NCBI GenBank assembly: GCA_003241695.1
Contig: QFPN01000001.1
Location: 372,001-436,000 of the forward strand
Direction of reading: 5' to 3'
Length of the DNA stretch: 64,000 nucleotides
Source of the DNA: Ancylobacter novellus
GTDB lineage: Bacteria > Pseudomonadota > Alphaproteobacteria > Rhizobiales > Methylopilaceae
The translations under genes were made by a program, and so were the position numbers. Below the pieces are notes generated by a model. It worked only from the letters and a program-made list of their open reading frames with translations, was not told the origin of the DNA and searched no databases. Positions 43,128 through 52,300 of the stretch are shown here, piece after piece; the stretch's first letter is position 1, and every line of letters begins with the position of its first letter.

Positions 43128-44192
43128 TCATAAGGCTGAACCTTCGGCCGGGATGACGGCCTCCTCTGGAGACGCAGTCTCCTCGCCCCCCTCCCCCTCG
43201 TCGCCATAGCCCACCAGCCGCAGCGGCCGCGCTTTCAGCCCGGACGTCCCGCACCAGTGGACCAGCGCGTCCTCCTCGCCATGGGTGACCCAGATCTCCT
43301 CCGCGCCCGTGTCGAGGATCGTCTGGCGAAGCTCGTCCCAGTCGGAATGGTCCGACACGACAAGCGGCAGCTCGACGCCCTTCTGGCGCGCTCGCGCCCG
43401 CACCCGCATCCAACCCGAGGCCGCGACCGTGACGGGGTCTGGAAACTTGCGCGCCCAGAGTTCGCGGAGCGCGGAGGGCGGGCAGAGCACGATCGCGCCC
43501 GCGAGCCCCTTGCGGTCGGCCGCCATGACCTGGACGGTCTCGCCGAGATCGACGCCGAGCCGGGCGTAGCACTCTGTCACCCGAACCATCGCGCCGTGGA
43601 GGTGGATGGGCTTCTCCCACCCGGCCGCGCGCAGGAGCTTCATCAGCCGTTGCGCCTTGCCGAGCGAATAGGCCCCGACGAGATGGGCGCGCTCGGGGAA
43701 GAGCTCCACGGAATCAAGCAGCTTCGCGACTTCGCCGCCCGCGTCCGGATGGCGGAAGACCGGCAGTCCGAAAGTCGCCTCGGTGACGAAGAGATCGCAG
43801 GGCACGACCTCGAAGCGCTGCGCCGTCGGGTCGGCGGCGCGCTTGTAGTCGCCGGAGACGACCGCCCGAAACCCCTTCCATTCCAGCCGGATCTGCGCCG
43901 CGCCCAGCACGTGGCCGGCGGGATGGAAGCTCACCTCGACCTCGCCCACGCGCGTCTTCGCGCCGTAGGGAGCCGGCTGGCGGGAGGCGCAAAAGTCCTC
44001 GCCGTAGCGCGCCGCCATGATGGCGAGGGTCTCTGGCGTCGCCATCACCGCCGTGTTGCCGGGACGGGCGTGATCGGCGTGGCCGTGGGTGACGAGCGCG
44101 CGGTCGACGGGGCGCATCGGGTCGATATAGGCGTCGGCCGGTGGGCAGTAGAGGCCCTTGGGCGTGGGCACGAGGAGGTCTTCGGGGCGCAT
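43128..44192 (-). CDS. ligase-associated DNA exonuclease (MBL fold)
   Basis: A 354-residue metallo-beta-lactamase/beta-CASP nuclease. The metal site His36, His38, Asp40 and His41 appears in VTHGHADHARPG; HPAGHVLGAAQIRLE and VVSGDY follow, and VVSDHSDWDELRQTI supplies later metal and phosphate contacts. It is the EXO member of the LIG-MPE-EXO-LHR repair set. The start at 44192 was preferred to upstream in-frame codons, which run through a repeat element. Same strand as the ligase. Confidence 0.88.
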   Translation of the reverse strand: MRPEDLLVPTPKGLYCPPADAYIDPMRPVDRALVTHGHADHARPGNTAVMATPETLAIMAARYGEDFCASRQPAPYGAKTRVGEVEVSFHPAGHVLGAAQIRLEWKGFRAVVSGDYKRAADPTAQRFEVVPCDLFVTEATFGLPVFRHPDAGGEVAKLLDSVELFPERAHLVGAYSLGKAQRLMKLLRAAGWEKPIHLHGAMVRVTECYARLGVDLGETVQVMAADRKGLAGAIVLCPPSALRELWARKFPDPVTVAASGWMRVRARARQKGVELPLVVSDHSDWDELRQTILDTGAEEIWVTHGEEDALVHWCGTSGLKARPLRLVGYGDEGEGGEETASPEEAVIPAEGSAL

Positions 44193-44232
44193 GCGAGAGG
44201 GGAGATAAGGCTGCGCGGAGCGGGGAACAGAT

Positions 44233-44363
44233 GGAGACGAACTGCGTGCTTCGAGGCGCTCGCTGACGCGGGCTCCTCGAGCCATGAGGACCGTGGGAGC
44301 GCACAAACCTCCGTCATGCTGAGGAGCGCCGAATGCGCGTCTCGAAGCACGCAGTTCGTCTCC
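44233..44363. repeat. REP cluster with 21-bp inverted repeat
   Basis: Outer arms GGAGACGAACTGCGTGCTTCG (44233-44253) and its complement (44343-44363). Inside are CGAGGAGCC-type palindromes around 44270-44330 that match a common rhizobial element. It lies between the divergent exonuclease and helicase genes. Confidence 0.85.
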
Positions 44364-44382
44364 GCCGGACCTCTCGCTCTTC

Positions 44383-46947
44383 ATGCGGGCCGCGCCTATT
44401 TCACATCCCGTGACCCGCCCCTCTCCCGGCCCCGCCACGATCCTTCCCGACCGCTTCGTCCGCTGGTTCGCCGGCCGCGGCTGGAGCCCCCGCGCCCACC
44501 AGCTCGATCTGCTGGCGCTCGCGCAAAAGGATCGCGACGCCCTCCTCATCGCCCCGACCGGCGCCGGCAAGACGCTTGCGGGCTTCCTGCCGAGCCTCGT
44601 GGAGCTTGCAGACAGCCGCGAGACGGACGCCGGCCTCCACACGCTCTACGTCTCGCCGTTGAAGGCGCTCGCGGTCGACGTGGCGCGCAATCTCATGGCG
44701 CCGATCGCCGAGATGGGCCTGCCCGTCCGCGTCGAGGGCCGCACCGGCGACACGCCGCCGTCGCGCCGCAAGCGGCAGAAGGAACGGCCGCCGGACCTGC
44801 TGCTGACGACGCCCGAGCAGCTCGCGCTGCTGATCGGCGATCCGGGCGCCCATCGCCTGTTCGAGACGGTGCGGCGCGTCGTGATCGACGAGCTCCACAC
44901 GCTCGCGCCGACCAAGCGCGGCGACCAGCTCGCGCTCGCGCTGTCGCGCGTCAGGGCGCTTGCGCCGAAGCTCTCGACCGTGGGCCTCTCGGCGACGGTG
45001 AAGACGCCCGACGAACTTCGCCGCTATCTCGTCGACCCGCGTCGCGGGCAGCCGCTCGCCGACCTTGTCGAGATCCGCGGCGGGGCCGCGCCCGAGATCG
45101 CGATCCACGAGACCGACGAGCGCCTGCCGTGGTCCGGCCACGGCGGGCGGCACGCAATGGCGGAGATCTACGAAGCCATCAAACGCCGCACCACCACGCT
45201 GATCTTCGCCAACACCCGCGCGCAGGCCGAGCTCACCTTTCAGGAGCTCTGGCGCATCAACGAGGACACGCTGCCGATCGCGCTCCACCACGGCTCGCTC
45301 GACGTCGGCCAGCGCCGCAAGGTCGAGGCCGCGATGGCCGAGGGGCGGCTGAAGGCGATCGTGGCGACCTCGACGCTCGATCTCGGCATCGACTGGGGCG
45401 ACGTCGACCTCGTGGTTCACATGGGCTCGCCCAAGGGCGCCTCGCGCCTGCTCCAGCGCACGGGCCGCGCGAACCACCGGCTGGACGAGCCGAGCCAAGC
45501 CATCATCGTGCCCGCCAACCGCTTCGAGGTGATCGAGTGCGAGGCCGCGCGCGAAGCCGCGCTTGCAGGCGAGCAAGACGCGGAATCGACCAAGCCCGGG
45601 GGCCTCGACGTGCTCGCCCAGCACGTTCTCGGCTGCGCCTGCGGCGCGCCCTTCGACGAGGACGCGCTGTACGAAGAGGTGACCTCCGCCGCGCCTTACG
45701 CGGATCTCGACCGCGAGACCTTCGGGCAGATCGTTCAGTTCGTCGCGACCGGCGGCTATGCGCTGAAGAGCTACGAGCGCTTCGCCAAGATCCGCAAGAC
45801 CAAGGACGGGCTCTGGCGCGTGGCGAACCCCGCCACTGCGCAAGCGTGGCGCATGAATGTCGGCACCATCATCGAGGCGACGACGCTCAAGGTGAAGCTC
45901 GGCCGCGTGCGGCGCACGGCCGGCGGCGCGGTCGGCCAGGCGGGCTTCGGCGGGCGGATGCTGGGCGAGATCGAAGAGTATTTCGTCGAGACCATGACGC
46001 CCGGCGACACCTTCATGTTCGCGGGCGAGATCCTGCGCTTCGACGCGCTGATCGACACCGACGTCATCGTGTCGCGCGCCTCGTCGGACGCCCCCAAGGT
46101 GCCCACTTACGTCGGCGGCCGCATGCCGCTCACGACCGACGTCGCGGCGCGCGTGCGCGCCATGCTGGACGATCCCGCTTCGTGGTCGCGGCTCCCGACC
46201 CAGACCCGCGAATGGCTCGGCTACCAGCAGCTCCGTTCGGTGATCCCCGACCGCGATCGGCTCTTGGTCGAGACCTTTCCGCGGGCGGGAAAACACTTCC
46301 TCATCGCCTATCCGTTCGAAGGCCGGCTCGCGCACCAGACGCTCGGCATGCTGCTCACCCGGCGGCTCGAACGCGCTCACGCCCGGCCTCTGGGCTTCGT
46401 GGCGAGCGACTATTCGCTCGCGATCTGGTGCCTCGCCGACGTCTCGGCGATGATCTCTGGCGGGCTGCTCTCGCTCGACCGGCTGTTCGACGAGGACATG
46501 CTCGGCGACGATCTCGAAGCCTGGATGGAGGAGAGCGCGCTGATGAAGCGCACCTTCCGCAACTGCGCCATCATCGCAGGGCTGATCGAGCGCAACGTCA
46601 TCGGGGCGAACCGCAAGACCGGGCGGCAGGTCACCATGTCCACCGACCTGATCTACGACGTGCTCCGCCGCCACGAGCCCGGCCACATCCTGCTGCGCGC
46701 CGCCCGCGCCGACGCCTCGCGCGGGCTGATCGACCTGTGGCGGGTGGCGGATTTCCTGAAGCGCGCGAACGGCCACATCGACTGGCGGCCGCTCGACCGC
46801 GTCTCGCCGCTCGCGGTGCCGATCCTGCTCGAGGTCGGCCGCGAGCCGGTCTACGGCGCAGCGCAGGACGCGCTGCTCAGGGAAGCGGCCGAGACGCTGG
46901 TGGCGGAGGCGATGGGGGAGGATGCGCAGTCCTTGTCCCGGCCTTGA
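44383..46947 (+). CDS. ligase-associated Lhr-like DEXH helicase
   Basis: An 854-residue superfamily-2 ATPase. Walker A APTGAGKT at residues 57-64, DELHTLAPTKRG (DExH) near 168, GLSATVKTPDELRR, then the second RecA domain with TSTLDLGIDWGDVDLVVHMGSPKGASRLLQRTGRANH. After about 500 come the winged-helix and Lhr-core domains. It belongs to the ligase-associated DEXH-box class, a 3'-to-5' helicase of the LIG-MPE-EXO-LHR set. The final codons (SRP and stop) lie inside a REP arm, so the C-terminus has probably been altered by the repeat. Confidence 0.9.
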   Translation: MRAAPISHPVTRPSPGPATILPDRFVRWFAGRGWSPRAHQLDLLALAQKDRDALLIAPTGAGKTLAGFLPSLVELADSRETDAGLHTLYVSPLKALAVDVARNLMAPIAEMGLPVRVEGRTGDTPPSRRKRQKERPPDLLLTTPEQLALLIGDPGAHRLFETVRRVVIDELHTLAPTKRGDQLALALSRVRALAPKLSTVGLSATVKTPDELRRYLVDPRRGQPLADLVEIRGGAAPEIAIHETDERLPWSGHGGRHAMAEIYEAIKRRTTTLIFANTRAQAELTFQELWRINEDTLPIALHHGSLDVGQRRKVEAAMAEGRLKAIVATSTLDLGIDWGDVDLVVHMGSPKGASRLLQRTGRANHRLDEPSQAIIVPANRFEVIECEAAREAALAGEQDAESTKPGGLDVLAQHVLGCACGAPFDEDALYEEVTSAAPYADLDRETFGQIVQFVATGGYALKSYERFAKIRKTKDGLWRVANPATAQAWRMNVGTIIEATTLKVKLGRVRRTAGGAVGQAGFGGRMLGEIEEYFVETMTPGDTFMFAGEILRFDALIDTDVIVSRASSDAPKVPTYVGGRMPLTTDVAARVRAMLDDPASWSRLPTQTREWLGYQQLRSVIPDRDRLLVETFPRAGKHFLIAYPFEGRLAHQTLGMLLTRRLERAHARPLGFVASDYSLAIWCLADVSAMISGGLLSLDRLFDEDMLGDDLEAWMEESALMKRTFRNCAIIAGLIERNVIGANRKTGRQVTMSTDLIYDVLRRHEPGHILLRAARADASRGLIDLWRVADFLKRANGHIDWRPLDRVSPLAVPILLEVGREPVYGAAQDALLREAAETLVAEAMGEDAQSLSRP

Positions 46948-47036
46948 GCCGGGACCCATAACCTCGCCGTTCGCCCCGATCGCGCCTCAGTTGGGAGACG
47001 GCGCGCGTCTGGGTCTCGGCTCAAGGCCGGGACAAG
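46932..47036. repeat. REP pair, 27-bp inverted repeat overlapping a gene end
   Basis: Arms at 46932-46958 and 47010-47036, one mismatch. The core is TGTCCCGGCCTTGAGCCGGGAC, given here by its ends TGTCCCGG and CCGGGAC. The left arm encodes the last codons of the helicase. Confidence 0.85.
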
Positions 47037-47066
47037 AGCGCTGAGTTCCTGCTACGTTCTCACACA

Positions 47067-47780
47067 ATGATTCTCTCCGCCCTCCTCCGCAACGACGCCG
47101 TCGAGCCGACGCTGTCCGTCGCCGGCGTCGCGCTCGTCGCAGATCCCGCCGGCGCGCTCTACGAGCCGCGCTCGGGCGCGCTCATCGTCGCGGACCTGCA
47201 TCTGGAGAAGGGGTCGAGCTTCGCCCGGCGCGGGCAGTTCCTGCCGCCTTACGACACCGCCACCACGCTCGGGCGTCTCGCGCGGCTCGTCGAGACCTAC
47301 CGGCCGCGCGCCGTGATCGCGCTCGGCGATTCCTTCCACGACCGTGCCGCCGCGTCCCGCCTCGGCGAGGCCGACCGCGCCTCGATCGCGGCGCTCCAGA
47401 GCGGGCGCGACTGGATCTGGATTTCGGGCAACCACGATCCCGAGCCGCCCGCCGGCCTCGAGGGCGAGACCGCGGCCGAGATGACGCTCGGCGCGCTGAT
47501 CCTTCGCCATGAACCCGTGGCGGGCGCGGCGGCGGGCGAGCTCGCGGGTCACCTGCACCCCGTCGCCAAGGTCGCGATCCGTGGCCGGGGCCTGCGTCGC
47601 CGCTGCTTCGCGACCGACGGCGCGCGCGTGGTGCTGCCGGCCTTCGGGGCCTATGCGGGCGGGCTTAACGTCCGCGACCGCGCCTTCGACGGCCTGTTCG
47701 CCGCGAACGCGCTTACCGCCTGGATGCTCGGAGAGACCGGCGTCTACGCCATCGCCGGATGGGGCCTGAGGCCGGACTGA
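47067..47780 (+). CDS. pdeM: ligase-associated DNA-damage-response endonuclease
   Basis: A 237-residue calcineurin-type metallophosphoesterase: VADLHLEKGSS (Asp43, His45), GDSFHD near residue 93, GNHDPEP near 130 and GHLHPVAKV near 170. This is the MPE/PdeM member of the four-gene set; the Pseudomonas putida homologue is a manganese-dependent nuclease. It follows the helicase on the same strand after a REP pair. Confidence 0.88.
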   Translation: MILSALLRNDAVEPTLSVAGVALVADPAGALYEPRSGALIVADLHLEKGSSFARRGQFLPPYDTATTLGRLARLVETYRPRAVIALGDSFHDRAAASRLGEADRASIAALQSGRDWIWISGNHDPEPPAGLEGETAAEMTLGALILRHEPVAGAAAGELAGHLHPVAKVAIRGRGLRRRCFATDGARVVLPAFGAYAGGLNVRDRAFDGLFAANALTAWMLGETGVYAIAGWGLRPD

Positions 47781-47816
47781 AGGCCTCGATCACGTCTGAA
47801 CGCCGGAGCCTCGCCA

Positions 47817-47908
47817 GTCATGCCCCGGCTCGTCCCGGGCATCCATCGCTGAGTTCACGCGGCGTTCCATGACCAGGCCTGGATCCCCCGGACGAGCCGG
47901 GGGATGAC
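47817..47908. repeat. REP pair, 29-bp inverted repeat
   Basis: Arms at 47817-47845 and 47880-47908. The left arm has CCCGGGC where the other arm has CCCCCGG, so they differ at a few positions. Same family as the GTCATGCCCCGG pairs near the GIY-YIG gene. Confidence 0.8.
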
Positions 47909-47955
47909 GGTCGCGCTTTACGATCCGGAAGCCTGCACGGACTTATCTCCCCGTC

Positions 47956-48666
47956 TCACCACCTGTAGCGCAGGCCGACCGTCTGATACTGCGAACCGCC
48001 GCCGGTGTGGTTGAACACGCCGAGATCGCCGCCCGAGCGATGATGGAACCGGAACACGAGGTCGAGATCCGGACGGTCCGGCAGGCCGAAGGTGATTTCC
48101 GGCGAGAGATAGTGAAGCACCCTGGACTGATGTTTCTCGGACTTTTCGCGCTCGATGCGCGAGATTCCGCTCGCATAGTTCAGGCCTGTCGAAACCGCCA
48201 CCGTCGTGCGCAGATAGTCGTTCCAGGGAAACTTCTTCCAGCGGGCGTAGAGCGCGCCCCAGACCTCCCACTCGTCCTGCTCGCCGAAGCGCTTGCCGAG
48301 GCCCGCCTCGGTCTCGAACGCGAAGAGGTCGCTGTAGGTCACGATCTCGCGGTTGAACGCGCCGCTGACGAGGGTCGAGTCCTTGGTCTTCCAGTGCCAC
48401 GGCGGCGTCTTGTACTTCAGGAAGATGTCCGTCATCGGCGTCGAGATGTAACGGCCGACGAAGATCGTTGCGGTGCAGTTCATCTCGCAGGGGCTGAAGG
48501 GCGAAACGAAGTTCCAGCCGCTTTCGGACGGCGGCGCCTGAACCGAGACCACGGGGGCGGGCTCCATGACGTCGGCCGCGCGCGCGTCCGGAACGGCCAC
48601 GGCGAAAGAAGCGGCGAAGGACGCGACGCTCATGACGCCCCACGCGGGTTTCAGACCGACACGCAC
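47956..48666 (-). CDS. outer-membrane beta-barrel protein
   Basis: A 236-residue exported protein. The GTG start gives a short basic N-terminus followed by SVASFAASFAVAVPDARA, a signal peptide. The rest shows alternating aromatic strands (EVWGALYARWKKFPWND, ISPxEITFGLP-like) and ends in VGLRYRW, an outer-membrane barrel ending. The CEMNC segment near residue 70 could form a disulfide. Family not identified; it recalls Rhizobiales outer-membrane barrels without known ligand. Leftward, divergent from DUF3429 only by position, not by operon. Confidence 0.65.
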   Translation of the reverse strand: MRVGLKPAWGVMSVASFAASFAVAVPDARAADVMEPAPVVSVQAPPSESGWNFVSPFSPCEMNCTATIFVGRYISTPMTDIFLKYKTPPWHWKTKDSTLVSGAFNREIVTYSDLFAFETEAGLGKRFGEQDEWEVWGALYARWKKFPWNDYLRTTVAVSTGLNYASGISRIEREKSEKHQSRVLHYLSPEITFGLPDRPDLDLVFRFHHRSGGDLGVFNHTGGGSQYQTVGLRYRW

Positions 48667-48785
48667 GATAAAGACGCCCCCAAACTCTCGCCGCAGGCCC
48701 ACCAACACCGCTCGACGCTAACAGTTCCAAGCCTCGGGGCCAAACGACCCGGCGCCCGGAAGGCGGCCTTCGAGGCGATTTCCTA

Positions 48786-49271
48786 TCACATCTGTTGCGA
48801 CGCTACGACAACTGCGGCAGCCGCGGTCGCCACCGCAGCGAGCGCGGAAAGAAGCGCCCGCAACCGTCCGTACCAGCGCGGAGCGGCGAACCGGCCCGAT
48901 CGGAGACCGTCGACCGCGCCCTGCGCGGCAAGACCCACTGCGACCATCCCGAGGCCGACGGCCCCCCCGAGGAGGAGCCCCGCGACGGCCCAGAGCGGCG
49001 GAAGCGCCGCGCCGAGATAGAGCGCAGTCCGGATGTCCGGCGACGGATGCCTGAGCGCGAGCCCCCAGTGCGCGCCGCCAAGGAACGACAGCACGACGGC
49101 GCCATAGGCGAGGAGCGCGGACGCAGGATCGAAGCCCGCCGCCCCGGAGCCGCCGAGCGCGATCGTCAAGGCGAGCGCGATGAAAGGCGCGAGCCCCGCG
49201 AGGCCGAGGGCTAAGGGCAGAAAAGGAATATCGCGGTCGTCGGAAACCGGTTCCGACGCGATCAGCGTCAT
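48786..49271 (-). CDS. DUF3429 family inner-membrane protein
   Basis: A 161-residue protein with about five hydrophobic segments: LALGLAGLAPFIALALTIAL, LLAYGAVVLSFLGGAHWGLAL (the FLGGxHWG pattern of DUF3429), LYLGAALPPLWAVAGLLLGG and others. The function of the family is unknown. The N-terminal start could also be an ATG 48 bases upstream. It lies 88 bases after the large Sel1 gene on the same strand and may be co-transcribed. Confidence 0.8.
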   Translation of the reverse strand: MTLIASEPVSDDRDIPFLPLALGLAGLAPFIALALTIALGGSGAAGFDPASALLAYGAVVLSFLGGAHWGLALRHPSPDIRTALYLGAALPPLWAVAGLLLGGAVGLGMVAVGLAAQGAVDGLRSGRFAAPRWYGRLRALLSALAAVATAAAAVVVASQQM

Positions 49272-49359
49272 CGGCGCGTCACCCGGAGGTTTGCCTACAG
49301 GGCGTCGAGAATAACGCATTGCGGCGGAGCGGCCAGCCGCCTCCGCGCCGCAGCCCGCT

Positions 49360-52300
49360 CTATCGCGCGGACGCGGCCTTGCGGTCGGCGACGCGGTCCC
49401 ACCCGCCGGGAGGCGCGGGAACTTCGTTGGCCGCGGCGTCCACCGGCCGCGGCCGGAAGGTCTCGACGGCGGCTTTTGCGGCCGGAAGCTGCGAGCCGAG
49501 GGTCTTGGCCACCTCGTCGCGCTTGCGCCCGGCGTCCTCGTCGCCCTGCGCCGCGGCGAGCGCGAACCACTTGTAGGCCGCGACGAGGTCCCGCTTGCCG
49601 CCGAGGCCCCGCACGTCGAGCACGGCGAGATTGTACTGGCTGTCCACCAGGCCCCGTTCCGCCGCCATGCGGAACCACACGGCCGCGGCGGCGTAATCCG
49701 GCTTGCCGAGCCCGCCTTCGGCGTGGACCACGCCGAGATTGTGCATGGCGCGGACGTTGCCGGAGGCGGCCGCCTGTTCGTACCAGCGGCGCGCGGCCTG
49801 GAGGTCGCGGGCCACGCCGCGCCCCTTCTCGTAGAGGCTGCCCAGACGGTGTTGCGCGGGGGCGAGCCCTTGGGAAGCGGCCTTCTCGAGCCAGACCGCC
49901 GCCGTCCTTGCGTCGGGCTCGACATTGCGGCCTTCGAGCAAGCGGTCGGCGATCTCGAGCTGGGCGGACGGATCGCCGGAGACGGCGCGCATCCGGAGCG
50001 TGGGACCTCCGATCGAGTCGGGCAGGCCGTCTGGGCCCTTTTTCGCGATCGAGCCCGTGGTGACCGGCTCGCCGACCTTCCACTCCACGCTGCGGCCTTG
50101 CGGAAGCGACGCCGCGTCTCCGAAGGCGAAGGGGGTGAGGTCCTTGGCGGGGGCGCGCGGCGGCGCGACCTCCGCGACGGCCTTCGGCGCGGGCGCGACC
50201 GGCTCGGCTTCGGCGGACTTCGCCGGCTCGGCGTCTCCGTAAGGTTCGGGTGGAGGAGCCGCGTCGGCGAGCGCCTCCGCCTCGTCATGCGCCGCGGCGC
50301 GCGCGTCGGCCGAGGCCCGCTCGCCAAGCGCGGCCGTCGGGCGCTGGAGATCGCTGCGCGGCTCGAGATCGGGCGCAAGCCGGCTCTGCGGCGCAGGCGG
50401 CGGGGCGGAATCGGCCGGCTCGCCCGTCATGCCGCTCGCGACGTAGAGCGCCGCGAAGACGATCAGCGTCGCAGCGAGACCGAGCATGAAGGGACGCTTG
50501 CTCGCCTTGAGCCGCGCGATGGCGCCGGAGAACCTTGAAGGCTGCGGCGCCGTCCGGACGATCGCTTCGGCGGCGTCGGGGGCGGCCACCGCGTCGACGG
50601 GATGCGAGGCGCGGCGGGCCGCCGCGATGAAGGTGGCGGCCGTCTGGCCGGAGGCGGGCTCGTTCCGCGGCGCGCCGGAACCGGGCTCGATCGGCTCGTC
50701 CGCGCGCTCTTCCGTGAAGGAGCGGAACCGCGCCGGCTCGGCGTAAGGAGGCGGCGTCTCCTCCCCGGACGCGATCTCGGCGAGCGCCCGCCGCGCCGCC
50801 GCGCGGGCGGCCTCGGCGGCGTCCACGCGGGTCTCCGGCGCCCTCGTCTCCTCGACGGGCGCGCGGAAAGCCGAGGCCTGCCGGCCGAACTCCGGAACGG
50901 GCTCGAAACGCGGCGACGCCTCGATGCGCTCCATGCGGTCGAGCAGGCGTTCGAGCGTCGAGCGCACCGCGTCGAGCGCCTCGCCCGAGCGGCGCTCGCT
51001 GCTCGCCGCGGAGGCGCGCAGATCGGCGAGCGAACGGACGATGTCGTCGTCGATCCGGCTACGCGGCTCCTGACCGGGGGCGGCGACCGCGTCGCGCGCG
51101 GCGGCCACCGCCGTCTCGACGCAATGAGCGCCGAGATCGGCGCAGCTCCGCTCGATGCGCGCCGCGAGACCCGAGAAGGCTGCGTTCAGGTCGTCGAGCC
51201 GGCCGTCATTGTCCTCGAAGCTTTCGACCAGACGGCGCACTTCGCTTTCGAGCGCGACCGATCCGTCGCGCGCCGACGCTTCGGCGCGCGGTCCCGTCAT
51301 CTGTTCGGCGATGACGCGGACGGATTCCTCGACGCGCTCGAGCGCGTCGCTGCGGGCGCCAGCAGCCTCGGCGGCCGCCTGCATGCGATCGCCGAGATGC
51401 TCGACCCGGCCCGAAAGCGCCCTGACGTCACGGGCGACGTCGTCGTCGCGCCGGCCGGTGATCTTGGAGGACAGCGCCTCGATCTGGCGCTCGAGTCCTT
51501 CGAAGGCGTCGGGACGCGCGATCGCGGCGATCTCGTCGCGCATCGTCTCGGAGAGCCATTGAAGCTCGCCGCCGCGGTTGCGGGCGAACGCCTCGATCGT
51601 GCCGCCAATCGCCTCGATCTTCCCGTCGATGGCCTCGACTTTGCCACTCAGCCCTTCGACGGCCTTGAGCGCCGGGCCGATCGCGGACCGGTTCTTCAGG
51701 CTTTCGGTCAGAGCGTCGATCTGGCGGCCGAGATCCGAAAAGGCTTCGGCGCGGGGAAGACCGCCCAATTCGGCGCGCAGCGACGATCCCATCCGCGCGA
51801 TCGCGTCGTCATGCGCGACCGAAGCCTGAGCGATCGCCGAAACCTTGCCGTCGAGCGTCTCGACCCGGTGCGACAGGCCCGTAACGGCTTGGCGCGTCGG
51901 CTGGGCGGCCCGCTCCTGCTCGTCGAGACGGTCGATCAGCGCCTGGATCTCGGAGGCGAGCACGTCGACCGCGGAGGCGCGGGGAAACTGCGCGAGTTCC
52001 GTCCGCACCTCGTCGATCCGGCGCGCCAGCGCCTCGATCGCGCCCGAGTTCGACGGACCGAGCGCGTCGAGCCGGCTGGAGATCACATGAAGCTCTTCGG
52101 CGAGGCCGGCGATCATCTGGGGGCTCGCGGCGTCGCCGCGCATGCGGTCGACCTCCGCGACGAGCGCGTCGATCGCGCCGAGCGATTCGCGGTCGAGCCT
52201 CGCGGGCCGGTCGGACGACAAGCGGCTCGCAAGCTCGTTCATTTCGCGCGCGAGACCATCGACCTCGCGACGCGTCGGAAGGTCGGCGACGGAGCGGCCG

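Noticed and set aside
44401..46959. 852-codon leftward frame opposite the helicase
   Set aside because: Mirror of the Lhr-like coding sequence; the true frame has complete ATPase motifs.
43257..46961. 1234-codon open frame on the + strand
   Set aside because: It runs in a different register through the helicase and exonuclease genes. The product is almost wholly Arg/Ala/Gly/Pro and lacks domains; long shadow frames are expected at this GC content.
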